The notes below the pieces were generated by a model. The model did not search any database. It was not told the DNA's origin and was given only the letters and a program-made list of their open reading frames with translations. The position numbers were made by a program, and so were the translations under genes. From Chrysemys picta bellii (lineage: Eukaryota; Chordata; Testudines; Emydidae): a stretch of 64,000 bases of DNA. Positions within the stretch are counted from its first letter, which is position 1, and each line of letters opens with the position of its first letter. Location of the stretch: the NCBI RefSeq assembly GCF_011386835.1, contig NC_088792.1, forward strand, positions 236,536,394 to 236,600,393, read 5' to 3'. Shown here piece by piece: positions 43,960 through 56,400 of the stretch.

Positions 43960-44080
43960 GGTTAATAATAATACTTAGCTCTTATTTAGCACTTGTATCA
44001 GTAGATCACAAAGCTCTTTACAAAGGAGGTATCATTCCCATTTTACAGAAAGGAAAAATACATTCATGCACTTTAGATAC
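43960..44080 (-). mobile_element. CORE/MIR-type SINE 3' end (antisense)
   Basis: On the minus strand, CCTCCTTTGTAAAGAGCTTT, GTGATCTACTGATACAAGTG and TAAGTATTATTATTAA mirror the copy at 16165. CATTTTACAGAAAGG, the reverse of the CTGTAAAATGGG hallmark, is included. Confidence 0.75.
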
Positions 44081-44454
44081 ACACTGCATGGTGAATCTGC
44101 AACGTTTTTTTTTTAAATAGAACTGAGGTGAACCTTAGATAAATACAGCCTCAGAAAATCTATTTCAAGATAGAAAAGAATTAAACAGTGTTGACGGTGG
44201 TTACAGCTAATGCCAAAGACCAATAGTTGTATTCTTTCAATGCAAAAATCTAAATATTAAAACGTATGAAAATGTAACACATCCAGTACGGTCCTCACTG
44301 CCATAGCAGTCTTCCTCATTCATCACCTTAACTTTTGACCCTTTTAATGTCCTCAAATGATCAACAAATATATCTAAATAAGATAACTGGTAAATTATAA
44401 CCTACAGACAACTTGGTCCTCAGTCTCCATTTCCAACTTACAAACATATATTGC

Positions 44455-44560
44455 CTAACCGGTATATTCCTTCTATCTGGGATTTTCAAAGAGACCTATG
44501 AGCATTAGATACCCCACACCTGTTGGCATTAACACAGTCTGTAGGTGTACCCATGTCTGA
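44455..44560. repeat. fragment of a palindromic sauropsid repeat
   Basis: GATTTTCAAAGAGACCTATG then CCCCACACCTGTTGGCATTA resemble the arm of the repeat at 32400. Only one side is clear. Confidence 0.35.
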
Positions 44561-44659
44561 CCGTTCAGGAAAGCACCCTGAACTAACAGCCAAGAGCTCT
44601 AATCATGGTTCTTCTACTATCTGTTCATGGTACTACTTTGAACATCACTAATAAATTAG

Positions 44660-44800
44660 GCATCATACAACCTCAGGGAAGGCAACAGTCATCCACCCAT
44701 TTTATGGATAAAGTACTTGAATGGTTAGATAAGGTTACAGGAGGGAGTAGAACCTCGGTCTCTAATATGACAAACTCAACCCTCACTCAAATTCTCACAC
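44660..44800 (-). mobile_element. MIR-like SINE (antisense)
   Basis: CCCATTTTATGGATAAAGTA, TGAATGGTTAGATAAGG, TTACAGGAGGGAGTAGAACC and TCGGTCTCTAA, read in reverse, follow the CORE-to-tRNA-head order of MIR. Diverged. Confidence 0.55.
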
Positions 44801-45828
44801 TGGCTTTTGGCTGAAATGGGCTTAATTATGTGATTGTCTAAACCATGCGTAGTACAGTTTAGGCTGTTCATCCTGCTCTAGTGGCTAACCACATGTAGAG
44901 ATTTATGAGTTTATTACTGCCTCCCTTATAATGGGAATTTCTCTTTAGCTCATGTGGTAGAAGCTGATGCTCTTAGCTCCAGGTCTTTCCCCATAGATAA
45001 CCCAAAAAGGAACACAGTTACACTTGCCTATGCTGTTTGTAGCTACTAGGCCATGCTCTGCTCCCAGAGCCAGAAAAATAACCCAGAATACCTGATACCC
45101 CAATAGGGCTTGTTCACGAATAGTTGTGTCACCCAGTAATAAAGGATGCGTTGTTCCTGCCTCTATGGGCTTCTCCTCTTAGAGCATACAGCATGCCTCC
45201 CTTAGCAGTTCCTTCTATAGCTATCGTGGTAGAGGTTTTGCTGTGGTTGAAGGTTGAAGATTTAAATTGTTCTTATGACTAGGCTTGACAGAATTCAATT
45301 TTTGTTATAATTTAGATGGATGATATTGATGTTTCTTTTTAAGCATTTTTAATTTTGATCTTTTTAATTTTTTAATGTTGTAGGAAATTATGGGAGGGGA
45401 TTAGACAATAGAGCAGATCGGACAATAATTATTTGATTTCAGTAGATAAGGATTCAAAAAGTTAAAGCTTTGTAACTGTTAAAACACAAATTGTCAACAT
45501 CACATGTCAAAACATACAAAGTAAATATTCTTAAATCAAACTCTTACAAATTCTCAAGCAGCATTGTTCTTTGCCTAACTTTAAGTTTGATTGCTATAAA
45601 TAGAAATATATTTTTGTCAGTTTGTGTGTGTGTGCGATGAAATTATTGACATTTACCAATAAAATCTAATTCTTCCAAGTCTACCCACAACCCATGTGGG
45701 AACATATATATATGTTATTGTTAATAGGGCACTGAAAAATTTCTTGAACTTATTCTATATTACAAAACATTATACTTACATGTGAATTTGTATGTTGTGT
45801 TAATATTTGTTTTACTATTGTACTGTTA

Positions 45829-46044
45829 GTGTTTCTATTTTGGCTATTAGGAGTTGTCCCTTTAACAGAACAGTGGGGAACATACTGTAGGGTTTGTTTG
45901 AAGAAGCTAGAGCAGTGTGTGGGACATATTGCTCGTGTGTGCAGAAAGTGGAAGACCCTGTCTGCATAAGCTTCACAAAGGGCAGAACTTAATTTAATAA
46001 ACTTATCTTTTCAGAAAACAAGCTTCACTTCTGAAGGTGTAACA
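45829..46044 (+). mobile_element. short solo LTR with 4-bp TSD
   Basis: The 216-bp unit begins TGTACTG and ends GTGTAACA, flanked by CTAT on both sides (45825-45828, 46045-46048). AATAAA lies at 45996-46001, about 45 bp before the end, as expected for R/U5. The 4-bp duplication is short enough to arise by chance, but terminal dinucleotides, signal position and length all agree. Class undetermined (ERV-type or Gypsy). Confidence 0.65.
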
Positions 46045-46049
46045 CTATT

Positions 46050-49000
46050 AAGGGACTGGATGTAGCACAATGTTGTTAGTGAGTTTCAGAGCCTTTTGCG
46101 CCTGTAGGTCACCAGTATGAATTGCCCCTCAATCTCAGGAGAGATGAAAAGTTGTTCCCCTCTAATGAATATTTGGTGGCCCCTCTGTGAGATGAGTTTG
46201 GTGGATCTCAATACCAGTTCCAAATTCATCAATATGCTTTGCAAAAGTGACAGACTCAGCAAGGACTTTGTGGACTACTGAAACTGAACAACCCCTCTTT
46301 ACCCAGAGGTCAGGCGTGCTGGCAGGGCAGTGGGAATGGGAAGCTTGACCTGCTACTGACCTGTAGATAAACAGGGGGCTTCATTCACCAGGGATGTAAG
46401 AGTGCTGAACCCACACAGTTTTTCAAAGGGGAAATTTACTGTGATATGCAAATTAGTTGCAAGTATGAAAATGTTGGACACATGTGAAACTTATTAAATA
46501 ATTGTGCTAAATGTTGCATGTGGAGCTGCACAAAACTTGGCAGCTATGTCACCTGCCACAGCAGTTGCTCTGGTGGCTCCCAGGCAGTCCCAGTACAGTT
46601 TGTGCTAGAGCTGCTGCTGCTTTGGCACTGGTGTAGGCACTTGAGAATGTTCATATCCAATTATTATTTTGGACTGTTGTAAAAAAAATTCCTGAGAAAC
46701 ACAAGTGAGAGAAGGGAAATAATGATTTTTAACTGTTTCTAAATAAGCTTAATCTGAATGGAATTTCGTGGGATCTAGAAAGTAGGCACTTCTCTACCCT
46801 GAGGGCTTTCTCCCTGCTGAATTTCAAAGGCCTGCTACAAGCAATGAAAAGGTTTCCAGCTTCTTAAAAATGGTCCTAAGAATCTGTTATAATGGGAAGT
46901 ATTAGGCATCCTAATACAGGGTCACTACCTACTTCACCTGTAATAACCATTAAATAAGTACCATATGTGAATCAATAAGGAAACCATTTTATCACAAAAA
47001 AAGTAGAGTGGTGGATCTTCAGCAGTAGTTCTTACCTCGTGTTGTCCCTCTTCCACACACAAAATGGGGAGCATTTATTGTGAAATCTAGACTATTTTAA
47101 AGAGATTGAAGAGAACAGACAGGAAGAGCAACCTAAAGAAAGGTTAGGATATAACTGAGATACAAGACTCCAGAGGAACTATAGGTGAAACCAAGTCTTT
47201 ATTGCTCAAGAAATTGTAAGCAAAATGAAGCAAGGATGATAAAAGTAAAATAAACAATAGAATTTTGCTATAGGCTGCCTGATTAAAAGAGTCAATCTAA
47301 TGAGGAGGAATGATAATGTTTGTGAAGCAGGAAGGTGTTGCCAGAATGATGTTCAGGGAAGATTTTGCATGATCTTCCTGCCCTACAAAAGATTACATCA
47401 TTACAGAATGATAAAATAAGTGCAGCAGAATGACAGAGTGCAAAATGACTATACATAGGTTATTAAATATGCTGCTTGGATAAAAAAAAATCAGGTATAC
47501 AACACATAGCCAATGTTCCAATGTCTTAAGAGGTTTTTTTCTGCTCTTTGGGTAACTAAAGAGAGAAGAGAAAAATGTGACAGATACTGTTTGACAGATT
47601 TAAATCAGCGGCTATAAAAATTTTCAGAATGTGAAAATCAGGAAAGTAGAACAAAGGTGAGAATGAGAGAAAGACTTCAGAAGAGCTTGAAATAAGGAAG
47701 AAATATATTGTATGTACCATAAGGAAGATTTCAAAGGGTTAAATCTTGGCTCATGCTTCCCCTACAACATGGATCACACCGTATCTCCATGGTGCACCCA
47801 GCCTCTACATCTTCAGAAGAGGAATGGAAATCTGAGGGAGAAAAATCCTCTCAACCGCTCTGAAGTAATTGTAATGCATTTTCTCCAGCGCCCCTACCAT
47901 GGGGTGGAGTCTGCAGCTCTACTCCCTGATTGCAATGAGATGAGGAAGCAGTGGTTCTTCCAGTGATTTCCAGGGAGATGACTCCTGACTGAGTGGTGGC
48001 TAATGAGACTGTGTGTGTCATGTGATGCACACTAAGCAGGCCCAAAATGAAGCTATCATCTGCCAAGGCAGACCCAAAACTCCTCCTCCTTCACAAAGAC
48101 ACTTAGATGGAAGTGGGGAGTACACAGTCCTATTCTAAAAGCTAGTGTCAGGCTGTGTTTCATGACTATATATCCAGAACCCCACCTCTTCCTCATTCCT
48201 AATTTGCAAGGACTACTGCAGTATGGGCCATGAAACCTGCATATAGGAAGGAGTTGGATCTGCGCAGGTCTACTCTGGGGTAGATGAGCTCCCTGTCCCC
48301 TTGAGCAGCTGTGTGGTTCCTGACTGCAGAGAAGTTCTGAAGTCCTTTCAAACTCCCTGACCATTCTCAGGATCCAGTTAGGTTGGTGGAGAACCAGCAT
48401 GTGGCAGTGAAAGGCTTACTTGTTTCCTATGCCCATGTAGAATAGGGTCAGGATTTTGAGAGATGTTAAGGATGACCATGAAGTAGTACAATAAATACTA
48501 GAAACAGTCAAACAGTTACTAAGAGAGAAGGAAGAAATTCTTGAAGGAAATCAGGATTTTTTTCTAAAAATGCTGATGACTATGTTGCAACATCTCACAA
48601 TAAACAAACAAACCCTTCAATGCTGGAAGACATATATTTCAAAGAGCAAAACAAATAGCCACTGTATTTAAAAAAAAATCTCTTTAAAATTAGGAATGGT
48701 GTTACCAGTGAATCTTGAATTGGCTTGGCTAGTGAAGTCAGAGATTACATGTGAGAGGAAGTACTTTGGGAGGTTACTAGTTGAGGCCCTCCAGGATCAC
48801 TATTAAAATGAATTTTAGAAGGAAAAAACAGTAGGTAAGGTGGCTCAATTCACTAATTATGCAAAATGTTAAGAGGAAGGCAGTCCAATTGAAAGGCGGA
48901 GAATGATAAAATTCAAAATGATAGGTTAGAAACATATACAGATAACTAGGCAACTCAATGTAATCATTCAAACTTTATAACTCAAGAATATGAGGTTATA

Positions 49001-49640
49001 GCACTTGAGTTCATTCATAGGTATAATGTCCAATTTTTGACTGACAAGATGTACAACAATTAGAGAAGACATAGATGAACTTGGAGCAGCTGAAAAGCTA
49101 GATGCTGATAGGACTTAAGTGCAAAAAGCAATCTGCATGTGAAGTTTATTATAGTGAGAAAGGAAACTCTGGGGCATCTCCATATCGATAAAAAAGAATC
49201 TGAAAGCAGTAGTAAGGAATATTTGCTCTTCGCTCTCTGTCTGTATCATTGTTCCTGTGGCATGATGAGGATGAAACAGATAACATAGTAAGTACATACC
49301 ACAACTTAAATCCAAAAGTGCAATAAAACCCCGTGGGGTTCATCAAACTCTAAACTTTGGAACAAAGGTCAACAGCAATAAGTAAAGCAGTACTAATATC
49401 TGAGGTACTTGAACAGAGCTACTGAATATAAATCAGGGGAAAAAATCAATCTATTGTATAAAGACTAGAGGAAATGCAGAAGAGTGCAACCAGACTTATA
49501 TAACTCAGAATTTAGTTATTCAGAAAGATTAGAAAAAACTATATTTTTGTGGGGGCGAGAGGTGAGAAAGTGGAGAGAGGTTGAACATAGACTTACTGAA
49601 GTATCGCAAACAATGAAGATACCAGAAGAGAATGACTACC
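46050..49640. other. noncoding stretch with possible old LINE traces
   Basis: No gene recognised. The 46080-46400 block (CACCAGTATGAATTGCCCCT, GGTCAGGCGTGCTGGCAGGG) reads like an old dispersed repeat I cannot name. At 49470-49600, GAGTGCAACCAGACTTATAT then GAAAGATTAGAAAAAACT hint at a decayed CR1/L2-type LINE end. The 47.7-48.4 kb part is GC-richer and carries open frames without domains. Confidence 0.35.
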
Positions 49641-49644
49641 TAAA

Positions 49645-50094
49645 TCACGTCCGTGAAAAACATGCCACAGACTGTGAAATCTGGTCTCCACCGTGAAATC
49701 TGATCTTTTGTGTTCTTTTACCCTATACTATACAGATTTCACGGTGGAGACTAGCGTTTCTGGAACTGAGGGGTCCCAACTCAAAAGGAGTGTGTGGGGG
49801 GGTGTCACAAGGTTACTGTATGGGAGTCGTGTTATTGCCACCCTTACTTCTACCCTGCCTTCAAAGCTGGATGGCTGGAGAGCAGCAGCTGCTGGCCAAG
49901 GGCCCACCTCTGAAGGCAGCATAGAAGTAAGGGTAGCAATACTGTGACCCTCCCACAACCCTCGTTTGCGTCAGGACCCCTACAGTTACAACACTATAAA
50001 AATTCAGATTTAAATATCTGAAATCATGAAATTTACAATTTTTAAAATCCTATGACAGTGAAATAGATCAAAATGGACTGTGAATTTGGTAGGG
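49645..50094. mobile_element. hAT-like element with TAGGGCCCTA end, copy 2, left end missing
   Basis: The right end GTGAATTTGGTAGGGCCCTA matches the family at 41555. Orientation is opposite to copy 1: its left part (CGTGAAAAACATGCCACAGA) corresponds to the right part of copy 1. A second inverted pair, CCGTGAAATCTG and CAGATTTCACGG, lies at about 49692-49743, and ACCCTTACTTCTACCCTGCC is mirrored by GCATAGAAGTAAGGGTAGC. The left terminus is absent, so it is truncated or rearranged. Confidence 0.75.
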
Positions 50095-50324
50095 CCCTAC
50101 TCATGGAACAATGGTAGTATTGGGCTAAATATGGACATTGCAAATCTGCATGATTAAACTGTCAAGTGAAAGAAAAAAGGAATTTGAACTCTAGCTGAGG
50201 CAGTGCTAGGTATTGTAGGAATTTAGCTGGGTTTTGTTTGATTGGTTTTGTTACAGAGTAGTTATGCCTTCGATAAACTACCAGGGAGAGCTGTGAAACC
50301 ACTAGTATAATTTATTTAGGTTGT

Positions 50325-50445
50325 AAGTTCTTTGAATCAAGAATTGTTCTTTACTGTCTGTTTGTGCAGAGCCTAGCACAAGAGGACTCTTGTCTTGGTT
50401 TGGGCCTTGAGGTGCAACTGTAATACAAATAATAAAAGAATTTGA
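50325..50445 (+). mobile_element. SINE/LINE 3' tail motif, copy 2
   Basis: GTTGTAAGTTCTTTGAATCA, TGTGCAGAGCCTAGCACAAG, GGGCCTTGAGGTGCAACTG and the end TAATACAAATAATAAAAG match the tail at 43800 and the general vertebrate SINE tail. Confidence 0.65.
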
Positions 50446-50449
50446 AAAA

Positions 50450-53400
50450 TAAAGTATATAATCTTTTAGGGGAAAAGCGAGTAACTGATGACTCAGAGAA
50501 TTTAGATGGGATTCCTGGTTTTGTTTCTTCCTAATGTGCTCTCTATCCCTGCAATATGTAATGAGACATACGTACTGAGGTGCAAACCTTAAAGGACTTG
50601 GAGTTTGGATGTTGATTCAAACTAATCAGTGTGTGTTGGTCTCTAAAATATGGCTAGAAAACTAGGCTCTCTCTCGAGATTTCTGTACTTTCTGCTTTTA
50701 GCCAGCTCATAAATACTGCTAGAAAAGCCTTTTCAGTGGTATTTCTGTTCCCAGAGAGAACCAGGAAGGGCAGAGGGACATGAAAATTAATAATAGTGGA
50801 GATAAAAAGTTAACCAAACAGTTTAGAAACTTACTAAGGCTAGTTTGATATTCGGGTTCAGAGGGTTTTTCTTTCTTCCAGTCTTGTTCACTCATTCCTA
50901 GTTATATATTATAGTTTTGTCAGAAACTGCAAAGTAATATACTCTAATATTTTTTTCATACTTCACGTATTATATTTTGATATCTCACTAATGCTCCATA
51001 TATATATTATAACTCCTCTGTTTATTAGAGTTTACATTATATTAATATTTCATATATGGCTTGTGATACTCTTTCCCCTGCCTTTCAGAATGGCCTTTAC
51101 TCAACACCTTCTGATCTGTTAGGAGCTTGCCAGTGATGCTGTTTGCCAGCAGCAAAGGAGCTTGGATATGGCATGACTGTAACTCCTGACCGTGGAGACT
51201 GATAGTCCACAAGATATTAAGCTCCAGCCAATTTCTATTTTCTCTTTCAAAGATTGCTAACCTCATCTCTCCAGGGTCTGCAATTCCTGCTAGCCTGTAA
51301 ACCGGTGTGGGTAATATCTGTCTCTAATTTGTAATTACTGGGTCTACATCACAATGAGATGGATCAAGCATTTTTGGGCCTGCCTTTATTTAATTAGTGG
51401 ACACATGCATTTGTAGTTCTGAAGTACAATCGTGTGGAGCAGATCCTCAGTACTTGAAAGTTTTTTTTTCCATTTCCACGTTTTGTGTATCACTCACTTG
51501 CTGTATCCATAATATACAGCAGATCATTGTTACTAGCATTAATATCATTCAGTGTTCTGCATATTTTTCAACAAAATTTGTTTTAGTGAAAAAACAAGGA
51601 CAGTACCTTGTAGAATTGAAGCAGACAGTCTGCTCCTGAATTCTTGCCTCTTCCCTGTGCATACGCCCTATTATTAATGTATATTATTACTTCCAGTATG
51701 TCAGAAAAAGAGACAAACAGTCAGAGGCAGAAATTTCTCCCTAATTCACTCTGCCTAGCCAGCAAAATGTAACACAAAATTATTCAGGGGAAAAATACAA
51801 TTTTCTGTCATCTCTGCCATACACTGATAACAAAGCTACAGGCTAATATGTTTTGATATTTTTGTCACTCGTTTATCATGTGACCTTTCATGCTATCATT
51901 AATACAGCTGAGGGACAGAGCAGATACACTGAAATAAGGGTGTGGAGAAGTCAGATTGCTTCTCCAACAACTAACGGTCAGTCACAGCAATTTATGCTTT
52001 TCTTCAGTATAGCAGTGACTGAAGAAGAGAAATTGTTATTAAAATTTGATATTACTGTCTAGGCTCTGCCACCTGGAATTTGCAACTTTTAAGCTATGAT
52101 GGGAACCCTCTGAGGGGGTTAATAAATTTTCCTTTGAATTATGATATTAATACAATACAATGTGCTTGCTCAGATATTCAAAGAGTATATATGTGGGGAA
52201 AAATCATATTTGGGACGTCTGAACATTAGTCGTAGTCATATCCAAGCCACATATTTAAATAATATGGATACAGTCATCTTGCATTGCTTCAGTTAAAACT
52301 GGTGACTTTTTGCTTTAAAAAATCTAAGCAACTAATAATGTTTTGTATTATTCAAGAATATTTGCAGGACACCTTAGGAAGTGCAGTGTAGCTCTTTTTA
52401 AAAAAAGTATTTATTTTATGATACATGATTCCTGGTTTGAATTTGCATTCAGCTTTACACCATTTCTGACAATGGTCTAGATTTTTATGTTGCCTATAGA
52501 AGCTGGTCTGTTAAAATTCCAATATACAACTAATTTATATTTGACATTAATGAGTTAAGAAATGTTTTATACAGTACATCAGGGCTGAGAGAGAACTTTA
52601 CAGTATTCTAGTAAAAGCAAATTACTTCTGAGGACTACCATTATGTAAAAAATGAAACATCTTTCACTAACCTAAGCTACTTGTCCTGTCAAGATCCTGT
52701 GATTTTTAATGTTTATATTAAGAAAGGATTGAAAATTTAACAAAGCCTTTCCTCCCACTCTCCCCTCTCACCCCATTATACAGGGAGATTGTAATTTTAC
52801 TATTTGGATGAGATCTCCTTTTTCCTTCACGTGCATGACTCTTCCAGCTTAGAATAAATCATATCCAATGATAACTGATTAAAATAATGTCATTATTTAA
52901 AACATTCAGTACACTGCAAACTAACTTATTTAAGAATTAAATAATGTTTTTTTTCTTGAGTTCTCTCTCTCTTGGAAATATTTTTTTAAATGCATTTGAA
53001 AATGACCTTTGTACGTGGAAAAAAATAAGTAAGGGTGAGCTTTTAATAGGAGGATTTTTAAATAGGTCCCAGAGAGAGGCTGTATACTTACAATGAATTG
53101 TTAAACCTTATTTGAATATGCAAAGTGCAAGGTAAAATTTCAGGTTTAAAAAATAAAGGCCTGATCCTGCTAAACATATGCACAGGAGTGATTTTCCTCA
53201 AATGAATAGTCCCATTTTGTTAATAAGGACTCCTCATGTGAGTAAAATTACACCTGTAAGTGTTTGCAGGATTGTACCCTATATGTGTCCATTTAAAAAA
53301 AAACTGGATAGAACAGTACCTTTTTGAAATGTTGTTTGCTGATCTTCCCATTACTAAACACATATTGTATAATATAATGAGCATATGTATTCATACTCTC

Positions 53401-56400
53401 TGTGTATGTATATATCAAAATAATTCTTACATTTATTTTGCTTATGTTGTCTTGGGTTTAATATATGCATCTTAATGTTCTTTAAAAATAGGAAAGCTCA
53501 GTAAAGTGATATAAACTTTATACTTACAACACCCTACTCTAGCTGTACCTATACTGGATGGAAAGACTTTGTTCTCAAGAATCTTTTATATTACAAAACT
53601 GTAAACCAATGTCCTTATTTCATTAACATATCCTCTAATTATCAAATAATTACATAAATCACTATATATTTATGTTATCTTGAAAGAATGCTAGCAAGAA
53701 TATTCCTATACACATAAGCACATAGATTTTGAAGATTTTGCAAAATCATTTATACAGTATTTAATAATATGGTTAAGAAAGATACCTATAAAATGCCAGT
53801 TATTGGAATTATCAGGGAAAAAGATTTTGCTTTTGTTGGTTTTGATAGTGTTATTGATTAACTTTAATAAAAATAAAATGCATAATATTAATATGTCAAA
53901 TAAATTAACACAATTTAGTGTTTTCATAATAGGTTAGAGAAATAGAAGTATGTAGACTGTTCTCTTCTGCTCTTATTTGGTTTATTATAGTGTGTTTAAG
54001 CAAGGAATTGGCAAAATGGACTTCACTTTTGGCTTCCTATCAGTAACAGCAGCTCTGACCTGGAGGTGCAGCCCCTATCTAAGGATAAGAAAATGTGTCT
54101 CCATGCTTGCTTAGTCTTCTGCCACTCCTGAACAGATTATTTATCAAGCTGAATTATAGTGAAATTCAGTATAGGAGAAAGTGAAGGGGTGGGGGGTATG
54201 GGCTGTGGGAGGGGTGTGTTAGACTACTATCAACAAAGAATTCGTCTGGATTGAGAATACCCAACTCATTTCAGGCACATTTATTGAACTTTAAGCATGT
54301 GATTCTGGAAAGAAAAGTCTAAAATCAATCTCAGAACCATACAGGCTCACTACATCCATATTTTGCAATTAATGTTTTAGTTAATTCCTCAGAAATGAAG
54401 ATGAAGAATGGAAGCAAAAAGTATAAATAAACTCAAACCATTATCACTTGAATTGATTTCTATATACATAGAAAGGATGCAGAGTTCTTCTGTAAATTTG
54501 AGTAACTATTAAAACACTGCTGTATATTATAAGCACATATACATGGACAAAATGGTAGGATTTTGCTGATCTTTGTAACTTGGTCCAAGGTGTCTGTATA
54601 TTTGTTAAAGTGGAAGTACATATTGCTTTAATTTTAGTAGTGATCTGATTATGAAACTATGAAATTGTCTTTATTTTCCATTCCAGTAACATAATGTTTA
54701 ACAAAAACAGTGATTTTAAGCCTGGCATTCATGTTTGCATGTAAATAAAGCAAAAGCCACAAACAAAGCCAGCAATCTCACTTACTTGCCTTCAGTGGTA
54801 AAGGATGGAAAGCCTGCCTGCTACCAATCAGCAAGTGGTTGCTATGGTTACAAGGTCAGGAAATATGCCTTTTCCCCAGTTGTCCAAGGCTTGCACATGT
54901 CACTTCTGAAACTATGAATTTTATATACAGGTCAGGAGATGCATACCAAAGAAATAAACAGTGAACTGGACCATAATGACAGCTAACGTTCAAACGTCCT
55001 TGAATTTTTAAAATTTCTATCCAAACACATTTTGTCATTTTGAATGGGTTGGGGTTTGGTTTTTTTTTTGTTGGTTTTTTTTTGTATAAAATTGGAGCAA
55101 TCCTTTCCTGTAATGAAATTTTGCAAAGTAGGTACAAACTATACCTCATTATTATAAGCTACATCAATAACTTGTTTCAGAAAGATTCTTATGTTCTTTC
55201 CCTCTATTTTTTAAACTCTTTTAAATTACAGCAATGGAATATTATAAGAATATAATTTGATGCAACTTAAGAACACAGAGTAATAACTACTTTCTGAAAA
55301 ACAGATTTAATAATGCTGTATTTATCTGTAGACAAGATGGTGGTTAAGCTGTTAATGAAATGCAGATGGTCCTGTTTTAAAGTACAAATGCTGCTTTGCT
55401 CAGTATGCTAAGCTTTTGGGGAGTTTTAGTATAATCTCTAAAGGTTGAAAAATGATATAGTATTTGTAAAATGAGTAAATTGTAAAGGAAACCTTGATTG
55501 TTTATGTGTCGTTGAAGAATTTACTAGGAAAATTAGTCAAAGGCCTCTCTGGGGACTTAGCATTTTGCTACAGATAAGGTAGGTCAAATAAACGTAGTGA
55601 TGGTTTTTTAAGGGTCTGTATTATTTTTATTTGAATTCTTAGTAGTACATTTTTCTTTCAAAACTCTTTAAAATGTAGATTCTGTTATTAATTTTAAGAA
55701 CGATTGTAATTGTTTCTGAACTTTCAACTCAGAACTGCTTAATGGACTTAAGGAATGAAAAGTGGAGGTAGGTTTTGAAGTGATATGTAGAAAATATTAT
55801 ATGAAAATGTTAAGCTATGTTGCTTCTCCCAGAGTCTTTATTAAACAAATGTTATAGCTATGTAATTATATCTTTTAAGTATAGATTCATTATTTCCTTA
55901 GTAACTGAGGAATGTACAGTGGAAGTTCTGTGTAGCAATTTAATATGCAATACCCAGCACAGATAGTTTAGGTACTTGTAATGTTTCTATTTTTTCAATC
56001 TATGCAACATGTACATGACATAAAATATGAATACTTAAAATAGATTGCTTCCTATTTTGTAAAAGAAAAAAAGTTCTTGATATTCTACATCTCTACTTTT
56101 TATCATGCATTTTTTCCCCTTTGCTACATGCTATGGATCTCAGATTTCATTCATTGATGTTAAAAGCCTAAACTAGATTGAAATGGGCATAAAACACAAA
56201 GGAGAAGATGTTGGTACCCTTTCCTTTTGGATTACAGCTTTTGTTCAAATGAACTTTTTTGGGGGGAGGGTCAGAAAAGATTAGTCTTTACCTTGATAAT
56301 TTTTTTAGCAGAAAGCAGCATTCAAATGAGAAACTAAGTACATTTCTTTTCAACAGGCAATTTACCCCATGATGAGATATGCTTTCACTTATTTTTCTTT

